A DNA stretch of 64,000 nucleotides from Nocardia brasiliensis ATCC 700358 (GTDB lineage: Bacteria > Actinomycetota > Actinomycetes > Mycobacteriales > Mycobacteriaceae): the NCBI RefSeq assembly GCF_000250675.2, contig NC_018681.1, forward strand, positions 5,890,001 to 5,954,000, read 5' to 3'. The position numbers and the translations under genes were made by a program. Shown here one piece after another: positions 49,211-57,614 of this stretch. Below the pieces are notes generated by a model that was given only the letters and a program-made list of their open reading frames with translations, was not told the origin of the DNA and ran no database searches. Positions within the stretch are counted from its first letter, which is position 1, and every line of letters starts with the position of its first letter.

Positions 49211-51493
49211 CTAGGCGGCCTTGTACCGGCGCAGGTATTCGCCGGTGAGTGAACGGGGGTCGGCGAGAAGTTCGGCGGGGGTGCCGGTGAAGACGACCTC
49301 GCCGCCGGCCTTGCCGCCGTCGGGGCCCAGGTCGATCACCCAGTCGGAGTGGGCGACGACGTCGAGGTTGTGTTCGATGACGACCACGGTGTTGCCGCGC
49401 TCGACCAAGCCGTCGAGCAGGGCGAGCAGGGTGTCGACATCGGACATGTGCAGGCCGGTGGTGGGTTCGTCGAGCACGTAGACGCTGCCGGTATTGCCCA
49501 GCTGGGTGGCGAGTTTGATGCGCTGCCGCTCGCCGCCGGACAGGGTGCTCATCGCCTGGCCGAGGCTCAGGTAGTCCAAGCCGACCTCGTTCATGGTGCG
49601 CAGCTTGGCGTTCAGCGCCTTCTCCGGGAAGAACGCCAGCGCTTCCTCTGCCGTCAGCTCCAGCACGTCGGCGATCGACTTGCCGCGCAAGGTGAGTGCG
49701 AGCACGTCGTCGGAGAAGCGCCGCCCGTCGCAGGCATCGCAGTGCGTGGTCACCGGATCCATGTAGGCGATCTCGGTGATGATCACGCCGCGCCCCTCGC
49801 ACTGCTTGCAGGCGCCCGCCGAGTTGAAGCTGAACAACCCCGGCGACTCCCCCGTCGCCTTGGCGAACAACTTGCGGATCGGGTCCATCAACCCCAGATA
49901 CGTTGCGGGAGTGGAGCGCGACGACGCACCGATGGCCGACTGGTCGACGAAGATCACCTCCGGATGCTCGACCACGAAGACGTCCCGGATCAGGCTGCTC
50001 TTGCCGGAACCCGCCACGCCCGTGATCGAGGTCAGCACGCCGGTCGGGATGCCGACGGTCACGTCCTTCAGGTTGTGTACGGAGGCGTGCTCGATCAGCA
50101 ACTCCCCCTTGGCCTTCCGGAAGTCCTGCCGCACCGTGAACGGACGGCGCAGCCCGGCGCCGGTCGGTGTATCGGCCGCGCGCAGTTCCTCGAAGCTGCC
50201 CTCGAACACCACCCGGCCGCCGTGCAGGCCCGCCCGCGGACCGACATCCACGATATGGTCGGCGATCTGGATCACGTCGGGATCGTGCTCGACCACGAGC
50301 ACCGTATTCCCCTTGTCCCGCAAAGCCTTCAGCAGATCGTTCAACCGCCCCACGTCGCGCGGATGCAGTCCGACGCTCGGCTCGTCGAAGATGTAGGTCA
50401 TGCCGATCAACGTGCTCGACAGGTGCTTGATCATCTTGAGCCGCTGCCCTTCGCCGCCGGACAGCGTCGAGGTCGGCCGGTCCAGGCTCAGGTAGCCCAG
50501 CCCGATATCGGCCACCCGCTGCAGCGCGGTGCGGATCGCGGCGGCCAGCCCGACCGCGGCCGGGTCGGTGATCTCGTCCAGCACGGCCATCAGATCGGTG
50601 ATCTGCAGCGCGGCCCAGTCGGCGATGTTGCGGCCGTCGATCTTCGTTGCCAGCGCCGCCGCGTTCAACCGCGCGCCGTGACAGGTCCCGCAGACGCCTT
50701 CGGTGAGGAACTGCTGGATCTGGGCCCGGGTCTTCTCGCTGAGGCCGGAGGTGTCGCGTTGCAGTTTGGTGCGGGTGAATTTGGCGGCGATGCCCTCGTA
50801 GTCCGCTTTCCAGGTGCCCTTGGCGAAGGTGAGTTCCACCTTGCCGCCGGTGCCGTGCAACAGATCCGTGAATTCGGCCTCGGTGTAATCGGCGATCTTC
50901 TTGTCCAGATCGAAGCGCCCCGAATTGCCGTACAGCTGCCAGTCGCCGCTGCCGACGCCGTAGCCGGGCAACAGGATCGCGCCCTCGTTGAGTGATTTGG
51001 TGCGGTCCAGCAGCCGGTCCGGGTCGACCCGCACCGAGACGCCGAGGCCGTCGCAGTCCGGGCACATGCCCTGCGGCACGTTGAACGAGTAGTGGTAGAC
51101 GAATCCGGCCGAGGGGGCGCCGAAGCGGGCGAACATGGCGCGCACCATGGAGAAGATGTCGGTCATCGTGCCGACCGTCGAGCGCGGGCCGCCGCCCACC
51201 GGTTGCTGGTCGATGATCACCGGTGCGGTGAGGTTCTCCATCGCCTCCGCGTGCGGGCGCTCGTAGCGCGGCAGGAAGTTGAGGATGAACGCGGGGAACG
51301 TCGCGTAGAGCTGCCGTTGCGATTCCACGGCGATGGTGTCGAACACGATCGACGACTTGCCGGAACCGGATACCCCGGTGAAAACGGTGATCTTGTTCTT
51401 GGGGATGTCCAGCGACACATTGCGCAGGTTGTGCTCACTGGCTCCGAGCAGCCGGATGACATCGGTGCCGGGAGCGGTTTCGGCGAAAGGCAT
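49211..51493 (-). CDS. UvrA paralogue (excinuclease-like ABC ATPase)
   Basis: 760 residues. Two ABC cassettes: Walker A GVSGSGKSS and GVAGSGKSS, signatures TLSGGEGQR and TLSGGERQR, Walker B YIFDEPSVGLH and YVLDEPTTGLH. Zinc-finger pairs CPDCDG/CGTCHG and CKQCEG/CDACDG lie between. It is shorter than UvrA (about 950 residues) because the UvrB-binding region is reduced. Class II UvrAs such as DrrC give resistance to DNA-intercalating drugs. Monocistronic; 37 bp convergent gap to the XRE gene. Confidence 0.9.
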   Translation of the reverse strand: MPFAETAPGTDVIRLLGASEHNLRNVSLDIPKNKITVFTGVSGSGKSSIVFDTIAVESQRQLYATFPAFILNFLPRYERPHAEAMENLTAPVIIDQQPVGGGPRSTVGTMTDIFSMVRAMFARFGAPSAGFVYHYSFNVPQGMCPDCDGLGVSVRVDPDRLLDRTKSLNEGAILLPGYGVGSGDWQLYGNSGRFDLDKKIADYTEAEFTDLLHGTGGKVELTFAKGTWKADYEGIAAKFTRTKLQRDTSGLSEKTRAQIQQFLTEGVCGTCHGARLNAAALATKIDGRNIADWAALQITDLMAVLDEITDPAAVGLAAAIRTALQRVADIGLGYLSLDRPTSTLSGGEGQRLKMIKHLSSTLIGMTYIFDEPSVGLHPRDVGRLNDLLKALRDKGNTVLVVEHDPDVIQIADHIVDVGPRAGLHGGRVVFEGSFEELRAADTPTGAGLRRPFTVRQDFRKAKGELLIEHASVHNLKDVTVGIPTGVLTSITGVAGSGKSSLIRDVFVVEHPEVIFVDQSAIGASSRSTPATYLGLMDPIRKLFAKATGESPGLFSFNSAGACKQCEGRGVIITEIAYMDPVTTHCDACDGRRFSDDVLALTLRGKSIADVLELTAEEALAFFPEKALNAKLRTMNEVGLDYLSLGQAMSTLSGGERQRIKLATQLGNTGSVYVLDEPTTGLHMSDVDTLLALLDGLVERGNTVVVIEHNLDVVAHSDWVIDLGPDGGKAGGEVVFTGTPAELLADPRSLTGEYLRRYKAA

Positions 51494-51687
51494 ACGAACA
51501 CCATGCCACTCGACACCGACAAAATACCCACGGCGATGTGACGCAGATCACATTAATTCACGCCCATTCGGGCGGGTGCTCTGCTCTCCGCACCGGCCGT
51601 GAAAGATGCTCCCGCGCGCGAACTTCCGCCCCGGCCGCCCCCGCCGGACCCTTCCCGTCCAGAACGATCTCGGGATAAGGTTCCAGA

Positions 51688-51975
51688 ATGGGCCAGCCTC
51701 GCGCGCATCGCACCCGGAAGGTGACCGTCACGTTGCCCGAGGAACTGGTCAGTACCCTCGAACGCTGGCGCGCCGAAGGGCGGATCGAGTCGGTGGCGGC
51801 GTTCGTCGCCGAATCGGTGTTCGCGCGGCTCGGCACGGCCGAGTCGCTGGCCAAGCTCGAAGAGGTGTTCGGCGGCAGACCGCCGCTGGAGCTGATCAAC
51901 CGCGCCCGCGCCATTCAAGGGTTACCGCCGTTATCCGAGGAGGAGGCAGGCGGGCCACACCTCGGCGCCGCGTGA
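51688..51975 (+). CDS. ribbon-helix-helix antitoxin-like protein
   Basis: 95 residues. KVTVTLPEELVSTLERWRAE followed by SVAAFVAESVFARL is a ribbon-helix-helix DNA-binding motif; the C-terminal 45 residues (LEEVFGGRPPLELINRARAI) are acidic/helical and could neutralise a toxin. The next gene starts inside its stop codon (GTGA), the usual antitoxin-toxin coupling. AAGG lies just before the ATG. Confidence 0.75.
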   Translation: MGQPRAHRTRKVTVTLPEELVSTLERWRAEGRIESVAAFVAESVFARLGTAESLAKLEEVFGGRPPLELINRARAIQGLPPLSEEEAGGPHLGAA

Positions 51976-52379
51976 AAACCCCCGCCCTGGGCGGTGTCGT
52001 CTTCGATACCGCAGCCGTCGTCAGCTGGGCCAACCAAGCCAACTACGCCCAGGCCGTGGTCTGGGCGACGGTCGGCGCGAACAACACCATCGTCGTCCCC
52101 GCCACCGCACTGGCGGCCGCCCGCGCGCACATCTCGCCGCACCGCCTCGACATCCTCGACGTGCTGCTGGAACTGCCGCACACCATCATCACCGCCCTGG
52201 ACCGCGGCGCGTCCGAACGACTCGGCGCCGCCTTCGCCGGTAACCCCGACGCCGAACTCCTGCTACCCGCCGGGCATGCCGCCGCCGAGGCGGTGGCTCG
52301 CGACTGGCCTTGTCTCACAGCGCGTCCCAAGAAACTCCGCCAACTGGACCCCCGGGTCATCATCGACCTGCTCCCCTAG
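51972..52379 (+). CDS. PIN-domain-like putative toxin
   Basis: 135 residues from the GTG at 51972. The first strand GGVVFDTAAVVSWANQ carries the first PIN acidic residue, and VVPATALAAARAHI occupies the place of the second motif but lacks its Glu. CLTARPKKLRQLDPRVIIDLLP is the usual C-terminal strand. The fold assignment rests on this order and on pairing with the RHH gene. The missing Glu may mean altered or lost nuclease activity. Ends 8 bp before hairpin A3. Confidence 0.65.
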   Translation: MKTPALGGVVFDTAAVVSWANQANYAQAVVWATVGANNTIVVPATALAAARAHISPHRLDILDVLLELPHTIITALDRGASERLGAAFAGNPDAELLLPAGHAAAEAVARDWPCLTARPKKLRQLDPRVIIDLLP

Positions 52380-52387
52380 GGTTTCGC

Positions 52388-52455
52388 GCACCAGTTCTGC
52401 GTTCCCGCACCCGCTGTGCCACGCCATAGCCGGTGCGCGAACACAGAAGCGGTGC
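52388..52455. repeat. hairpin family A, copy 3
   Basis: Left arm 52388-52411 (GCACCAGTTCTGCGTTC) pairs 20 of 24 positions with right arm 52432-52455 (GAACACAGAAGCGGTGC end); loop exactly 20 nt. It occupies nearly the whole 78-bp gap between the convergent toxin-like gene and the F420 oxidoreductase gene, so it is well placed to be a bidirectional terminator. Confidence 0.88.
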
Positions 52456-52457
52456 GT

Positions 52458-53381
52458 CTAGCGCAGCAGGTCGATTACCGGGGCGAACTGTTCCATGCTG
52501 TGCTCGAGCACGGTGATGTAGCTGAAGCCGTAGCGGTCGCGGTGCGCCCGGACGCGGTCGGCGATCTCGTCGGGCGTGCCGATCAGCAAGGTGGGCAGCT
52601 CTTCCGGGCGATCGGCGACATCTTCGGGCAGGGCGGGACCGAACAGCTCGAGCACGGCAACCCGCTCCTCCGGCGGCACCACCCGCTGCACGAGCAGATT
52701 GAATTCCACACTGTCCGAACGCTTCCCGAGCAGTCCACGGACATACTCGACCCGTTCGCCGATCTCGGCCAACCCGGCCAGATGCAAGGGGCCGCCGTGC
52801 TCGGTCGCGGACGCGCCGGGAAAGGCGATGATATCGGCGCTTTCGGCGGCCAGGCGCAGCAGCCGGTCGCCCCAGCCGGCGATCAGCAGCGGCGGGCCCG
52901 CCGGTTGCGCTGGGCGCGGCTGATATTCGGGATCGGAGAACAGGGTCCGTAGCGTGCTGACCGTCCGCTCCAGGTGTGCCACCCGCTTGCCACCGGACTC
53001 GAAAGGGATTCCCGCGGACTCGAATTCGGTCTGCACATAACCGGCACCGAGCCCGATCTCCACCCGCCCGTCGGTGAGCTGATCCGCGCCCGCGATATCG
53101 CGCGCCAGCAATACCGGATTGTAGAACGAGGTGTTCAACACGAACGTGTTCACCCGCACCCGTTCGGTCGACTCGGCGGCCAGGACCATCGACGGAAACG
53201 GCGCCGGGCAGCCCAGATGATCGGCCACCCCGATCACGTCGAACCCCAGTTCCTCGGCCCTGCGGCACTTCTCGATCCACAGGGCCCGCGAATCCGGAGC
53301 CACCATGTTCACACCGAATCGAAAAGCCCGCTGCGCCGTCACGATCCCCTGTCTACCAGCCCCCCGTTTCCCGTTTTCCAC
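52458..53381 (-). CDS. LLM-class F420-dependent oxidoreductase
   Basis: 307 residues from the GTG at 53381 (GGAGG 9 nt upstream; GTG at 53342 is an alternative). FRFGVNMVAPDSRALWIEKCRRAEELGFDVIGVADHLG starts the luciferase-like barrel. TDGRVEIGLGAGYVQTEFESAGIPF and LLIGTPDEIADRVRAHRDRYGFSY are typical of the TIGR03621-type F420 family. It should transfer hydride from F420H2 to an unknown substrate. Stop adjacent to hairpin A3. Confidence 0.85.
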   Translation of the reverse strand: MENGKRGAGRQGIVTAQRAFRFGVNMVAPDSRALWIEKCRRAEELGFDVIGVADHLGCPAPFPSMVLAAESTERVRVNTFVLNTSFYNPVLLARDIAGADQLTDGRVEIGLGAGYVQTEFESAGIPFESGGKRVAHLERTVSTLRTLFSDPEYQPRPAQPAGPPLLIAGWGDRLLRLAAESADIIAFPGASATEHGGPLHLAGLAEIGERVEYVRGLLGKRSDSVEFNLLVQRVVPPEERVAVLELFGPALPEDVADRPEELPTLLIGTPDEIADRVRAHRDRYGFSYITVLEHSMEQFAPVIDLLR

Positions 53382-53497
53382 AGGCTCTGCCCTCCACTTG
53401 CTCCCCAGTCCCCAGTCGATGACAGTTCGCGCCGGTCCGTGATCAACTTCTGGATGCGCCGGAGTTCTACCCGGCCGATGGGGAGCAGGAGGGGTTC

Positions 53498-53766
53498 ATG
53501 AATTCTCATGTAGGGCCGCATGCCCGAAATCGCCGGATCAGACATCGAATCGCCTTGGGCATGACCGTACTTGCCGCCGCGACCGCGGTGGTGGTCACGT
53601 TGCCCGGCGCAGCCGCGGGCGCGCCGCCGTGCCGACGCACGCCGCGACGGGAATCAGCATGTGCTTCATCAACGGTAGACAGAACGGGCGTGGCGGCGGC
53701 ATCACGACCTGGTTCTTCACCAAGAACCGGGTGCTCGAGGGCGACACGTTCTACGTGAAGGGCTGA
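53498..53766 (+). pseudogene. small secreted peptide, frameshifted
   Basis: An excellent ribosome site (AGGAGG) and ATG at 53498 open MNSHVGPHARNRRIRHRIA plus a hydrophobic signal core (MTVLAAATAVVVTLPGAAAG). Just after the signal peptidase region, near 53620-53630, the sensible frame shifts by one: VPTHAATGISMCFINGRQNG and TTWFFTKNRVLEGDTFYVKG end at TGA 53764-53766. Rejoined, this gives a roughly 88-residue exported protein with one Cys. The shift lies in a GCGCGCCGCCG tract and may be a sequencing error. No family recognised. Confidence 0.6.
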
Positions 53767-53814
53767 CCTCGAGCCGCGAGACAAACGACGATCGCTGACG
53801 AAAGGAACACAACC

Positions 53815-54906
53815 ATGGCGGGTGTGGCGCCGGTTCAGGTCGACCACCATCAGTTCAGTGTGGGGGCGGTCGACGCCGACACACTCGACACCCGGGACGA
53901 GGGCACCCTGTTGTGTCCGGGCCCAGGATTCGTGACCGTGCTGACCGGAATCGCCTACGGGCCGGTGAGTGTCACGGTGGTGACCACCGACGCCGCACCC
54001 GAGGACAACGACCTCGCCGAATGGGAGGCCGTCGAGGAGGCCGGGCTCGAATCCGCCGGAGAACTGCGGGTACTGCGGTTGGACGGCGAGGTGGTGCCCG
54101 GCTTCGAGCCGATACCGCCGGGGCGGTACCGGATTCGCGCCTACGCCCGGGGCCGTGACGACAACTGGGATCTGGAGGTGGCCGAACCGCCCGAGACCTA
54201 TCGGCTCGTGCTGTGGCCGACTACCGAGGCAGACAACGGAATTCGGCAACTGCACAAGACCGATACCGCGTATTCGGCACCGGCGAAAGCGCTGCCGATA
54301 CCCGATTACGACCGGTCCTACATCCGCGACGCCGACGGCCTCGTGCAGCGGGTCCCGCACGATCACCCGGATGTCAAGGCTTTTCACGAGCGGGTGGCGA
54401 CGTGGGGCGGGCGACCACCCGCACATGTGCTCACGGCAGGTTTCGGCAATTACGACGCACAGGTCCTCTCCGGTCTGGACCGAGATCTGGTCGACGGCAT
54501 CGTGGCGCTGTCCCCCGCACGGCAGCGGGAGCTGGCCCGCTGGTGCGTGCATCGCGCATTCGAACGCGCGGGACTGACGGAATTCGCCGATTTCCGGGCC
54601 GGTCTCGCCGCGCTGGACGCCGGGGACCATGCGGCGGCACCGCCGGATTTCGGCAACGGCTCCCAAATAGTGACGCGGATCGACACCGACCCCGAGATCC
54701 CGGTCACGATCGTGTCCGGTCTCCCCGGCAACACCGAGCAGATCCAGCAGCACAAAGCTGTTTGGGCGTATTCCGCCGCGACCGATATCGACGACCCGCT
54801 CAAAGCCGCCTGCTGTGCGGTGCGGGCCGCCGCGACCACCTACGGCATGGACTACCCCGAACTGTTCGACGCGCTGCGTACCGAATTCCACCTCCCCACA
54901 CCGTGA
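53815..54906 (+). CDS. hypothetical protein with N-terminal beta domain
   Basis: 363 residues. The first 140 residues are beta-rich (QFSVGAVDADTL, FVTVLTGIAYGPVSVTVVT, YRIRAYARGRDDNWDLEVAEPPETYRLVLWP), a module I associate with uncharacterised ComJ-like or immunity-like proteins. The rest is helical with ARQRELARWCVHRAFERAG, and two adjacent cysteines occur at AACCAVRAA. No signal peptide, catalytic motif or membrane helix. The start is 48 bp after the frameshifted secreted peptide on the same strand, and GAAAGGAAC lies upstream. The function is unknown; a link with the secreted peptide is possible but untested. Confidence 0.7.
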   Translation: MAGVAPVQVDHHQFSVGAVDADTLDTRDEGTLLCPGPGFVTVLTGIAYGPVSVTVVTTDAAPEDNDLAEWEAVEEAGLESAGELRVLRLDGEVVPGFEPIPPGRYRIRAYARGRDDNWDLEVAEPPETYRLVLWPTTEADNGIRQLHKTDTAYSAPAKALPIPDYDRSYIRDADGLVQRVPHDHPDVKAFHERVATWGGRPPAHVLTAGFGNYDAQVLSGLDRDLVDGIVALSPARQRELARWCVHRAFERAGLTEFADFRAGLAALDAGDHAAAPPDFGNGSQIVTRIDTDPEIPVTIVSGLPGNTEQIQQHKAVWAYSAATDIDDPLKAACCAVRAAATTYGMDYPELFDALRTEFHLPTP

Positions 54907-55087
54907 CGAGCGCCGTCCCGGCACGGCTACCGGTTCTGCCCTAGAGTGGACGCCGGAGGTTTGCCGCCCTGCTGCTCATGGCTTCACCTCGCTGCGCTCG
55001 GTTCCGCCATGCGCACGGCGCACTGGGACATGATTCGCTCATTACGTTCGCTCATGTGCTGTCACCTGATCCGAGAGGGGTAACCGG

Positions 55088-55396
55088 ATGACTCAGCTAG
55101 ATCCCGTGGTGCAGGAATTCGTGGACGCGCTCAACGCCAACGACCAGGATCGGTTCTTCGCGGCGCTCACCGACGACGCGACCATGTCCGACGACGGCGT
55201 GGAACGCAATATCGGCCAGTGGACCGACTCGGAGGTCTTCGGCAGCAACGCGCGGATGCAGGTGGAGTCGGTGGACGACGGCGGCACCGAACTGGTTGCC
55301 GATTACACCAATTCGCGCTGGGGTTCGATGCGCACCAGCTGGCGGTTCACCGTGCGCGACGGCAAGGTCAGCCGGTTCGAGACGGGCCAGGCCTGA
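55088..55396 (+). CDS. NTF2-like (SnoaL) protein
   Basis: 102 residues. VVQEFVDALNANDQDRFFAALTDDATMSDDG, NIGQWTDSEVF and VADYTNSRWGSMRTSWRFTVRDGKVSRFETG follow the NTF2 fold. GAGGGG precedes the ATG. Ligand unknown. The upstream gap 54907-55087 holds an imperfect palindrome (CCTCGCTGCGCTCGG) and two CGCTCAT copies, but no gene. Confidence 0.82.
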   Translation: MTQLDPVVQEFVDALNANDQDRFFAALTDDATMSDDGVERNIGQWTDSEVFGSNARMQVESVDDGGTELVADYTNSRWGSMRTSWRFTVRDGKVSRFETGQA

Positions 55397-55441
55397 CCCC
55401 GCCCTTGCCCGCACCGCACCGGGCTTGACATCCTGACGATC

Positions 55442-56584
55442 GTGTTCGCTGCGCCCCGTTACGGTACGGGCTCCCTCGCCGACCTGTTCCCTTCGCTGCT
55501 CGCCGGTTTCGGCTTGCCGGACGAGCGCGACCGGCTCGGCCTCGATATCGCCGCCGACCGGGTATGCGTCCTGTTGATCGACGGGCTCGGCGCCGCCGCG
55601 CTGGCCGCGAATCCCGGTGTGGCGCCGTTCTTGTCGGGCCTGCCGTCGGTCGCGCTCACCACCGGCTTCCCGAGCACCACGGCGACCAGCCTGAGTTCGC
55701 TCGGCGTCGGTGTGCCGCCGGGTGAGCACGGCATCGTCGGTTATCTGATGCGGGTGCCCGAGCAGGATCGGCTGGTGAACTCGCTGCGCTGGCGGCTGCA
55801 CGGCGAGGGTGCGCGCGTCGATCTGCTGAACGAGCTGGTGCCGGAGGATTTCCAGCCCACCGCAACGGTTTTCGAACGCGCGGCCGCGCAGGGCATCGTG
55901 GTCACACAGGTGGCGCCGAATTACCAGAACGGTTCGGGCCTCACCCGAGCGGTGTTGCGCGGGTGCGCGTTTCGTCCCGCGTTCTCGGTCGGCGATCTGG
56001 TGGACGGCGTCGGCCTCAGCCTGCGCGCGGGCGATCGCACGCTGGTCTACGCCTACTACGGCGATCTGGACACCACCGGGCACGTGCGCGGGCCGTCCTC
56101 GGACGCGTGGCTGCTGGAGCTGGCCCATGTCGACCGGATCGCCGCGGATATCGCCGAACGGCTGCCGCGTGACGCCGCGCTGTTCGTCACCGCCGATCAC
56201 GGCATGGTCGAACTCGGTGAGCGCATCGATTTCGACGAGCACGACGGGCTCCGCGCGGGCGTGCGGCAATTGGGCGGGGAACCGCGCGCCCGGCACGTGT
56301 ACACCGAACCGGGCGCGGCCGGAGACGTCGCGGCCGCCTGGACGGAGATCCTCGGCCCGGACTACGCGGTGCTGCCCCGCACCGAGGTGATCGACCGCGG
56401 GTGGTTCGGCCCGATCGTGTCGCCGCGGGTCGCCGAGCGCATCGGCGAGGTGGTCGTGGCGCCGCGCGGCACCGGCGGCATCATCCGCAGCGGCGCCGAG
56501 CCGCTGCAGTCGATGATGGTCGGCCACCACGGCTCGCTCACCCCCGCCGAACTCGAGATCCCGTTGCGCATCTTTCGCGCCTGA
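55442..56584 (+). CDS. alkaline-phosphatase-superfamily phosphodiesterase/pyrophosphatase
   Basis: 380 residues. The NPP-type motif VCVLLIDGLGAAAL gives the metal Asp, FPSTTATSLSSLGVG the catalytic Thr/Ser, YYGDLDTTGHVRGP the second metal set, FVTADHGMVE the Asp-His pair, and MVGHHGSLTPAE the last His. It should hydrolyse phosphodiester or pyrophosphate bonds of nucleotides or lipids; in mycobacterial relatives it is uncharacterised. A GTG start at 55442. No signal peptide. Confidence 0.87.
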   Translation: MFAAPRYGTGSLADLFPSLLAGFGLPDERDRLGLDIAADRVCVLLIDGLGAAALAANPGVAPFLSGLPSVALTTGFPSTTATSLSSLGVGVPPGEHGIVGYLMRVPEQDRLVNSLRWRLHGEGARVDLLNELVPEDFQPTATVFERAAAQGIVVTQVAPNYQNGSGLTRAVLRGCAFRPAFSVGDLVDGVGLSLRAGDRTLVYAYYGDLDTTGHVRGPSSDAWLLELAHVDRIAADIAERLPRDAALFVTADHGMVELGERIDFDEHDGLRAGVRQLGGEPRARHVYTEPGAAGDVAAAWTEILGPDYAVLPRTEVIDRGWFGPIVSPRVAERIGEVVVAPRGTGGIIRSGAEPLQSMMVGHHGSLTPAELEIPLRIFRA

Positions 56585-56727
56585 CGGGGTACAGCAGGGG
56601 CGGGGAGCCGGACCGCCACCGGTTCCCTGACTCGCCCGCGCGCCCGCCATGCGGCGCGCGGGGTGGGCTCTAGGGTGGTGACGATCGCCGCGGACGGCCG
56701 CGGCGACGAAGTATTCAGGAGGAGCAC

Positions 56728-57051
56728 ATGAACGGCACGCTGTCCCGGACCGGGCAGGCCGGCCTCGCGATCGCGGCGGTCGCACTGATGCTCGCCGGCT
56801 GCAGTGACGTGGAACGCGCCGTCAACAAGGGCGGTGACACCAAGTGCAGCGACTACGTCCAGCAGGACCAGGACAAGAAGCGCGTCACGATCACCAAGTT
56901 CGTCAAGCAGCAGACCAACGACGACCACGAACCCGCGGGCACCGTGGTGGACGCCACGATGGTCTCGGTCGACCTGCTGTGCGGTGGTCAGCGCAACGCC
57001 GACACGCCGATCAAGAACGCCGACGTGGCAGGCATCTTCCTCAACAAGTAA
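56728..57051 (+). CDS. small lipoprotein (mycobacterial-type)
   Basis: 107 residues. The signal sequence ends LMLAGC (lipobox, Cys25). The mature part SDVERAVNKGGDTKCSDYVQ and SVDLLCGGQRNADTPIKNA has two cysteines that could pair. The NKGGDTKC-D pattern is recognisable from small mycobacterial secreted lipoproteins of unknown function. AGGAGGAGC just before the ATG. Ends 7 bp from the convergent MmcQ/YjbR gene. Confidence 0.83.
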   Translation: MNGTLSRTGQAGLAIAAVALMLAGCSDVERAVNKGGDTKCSDYVQQDQDKKRVTITKFVKQQTNDDHEPAGTVVDATMVSVDLLCGGQRNADTPIKNADVAGIFLNK

Positions 57052-57058
57052 GCCAGAC

Positions 57059-57481
57059 CTAGACCGGCGGGTTGGCGGCCAGCCAGTCGGCCGCCCGCCT
57101 GCCGGAGGCCCGGGCGAGCCACGCGTCCTGGATCGCCTCGGCCAGTTCCTGATGCGTGAGTTCGCCGATCCGGCTGCCGCGCACCAGCACCGAGGGGTGG
57201 CCGTTGAAGTGAGCGGTGGTGAAGAACGGTAATCGCGGATCCTGCACCAGCGCCTGCTTCTCCGATTCCGAGGACACCCAGAAGACGATGACGTCGGTGT
57301 AGCGTTCGCCGCTGCCGGGGTCGAAGGCGTCGGGGCGCGGTGTCCGGAAGAACACGAACGATTTCCCGCCCACCTGATAGATCGGGTTGCCCCGCGGGCC
57401 ATCGATGCGTGTCACATACGGCATGCCGGAAGCCAGTTCGTGCACGTCGGCCAGCTGGGCCCGCCGTGAAACGGTCGCCAT
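57059..57481 (-). CDS. MmcQ/YjbR-family protein
   Basis: 140 residues from the ATG at 57481. VHELASGMPYVTRIDGPRGNPIYQVGGKSFVFFR, then FFTTAHFNGHPSVLVR and IGELTHQELAEAIQDAWLARASGRRAADWL match the MmcQ/YjbR fold, which resembles a DNA-binding domain but has no established role. GGAGG directly touches the ATG, too close for normal use, so the start is slightly uncertain (open to 57553). Confidence 0.83.
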   Translation of the reverse strand: MATVSRRAQLADVHELASGMPYVTRIDGPRGNPIYQVGGKSFVFFRTPRPDAFDPGSGERYTDVIVFWVSSESEKQALVQDPRLPFFTTAHFNGHPSVLVRGSRIGELTHQELAEAIQDAWLARASGRRAADWLAANPPV

Positions 57482-57614
57482 CCTCCGAGGGTAGTCCGCC
57501 ACGCCGGGTGCGACACGGAGATACGCCGCAAGGACCGTTCGGTATGTCGGCAAACCCTCCCACCGCCGTCTTGCATACGCCAGAATGAGAGAGCGAATGT
57601 GAGCTCACACGACG

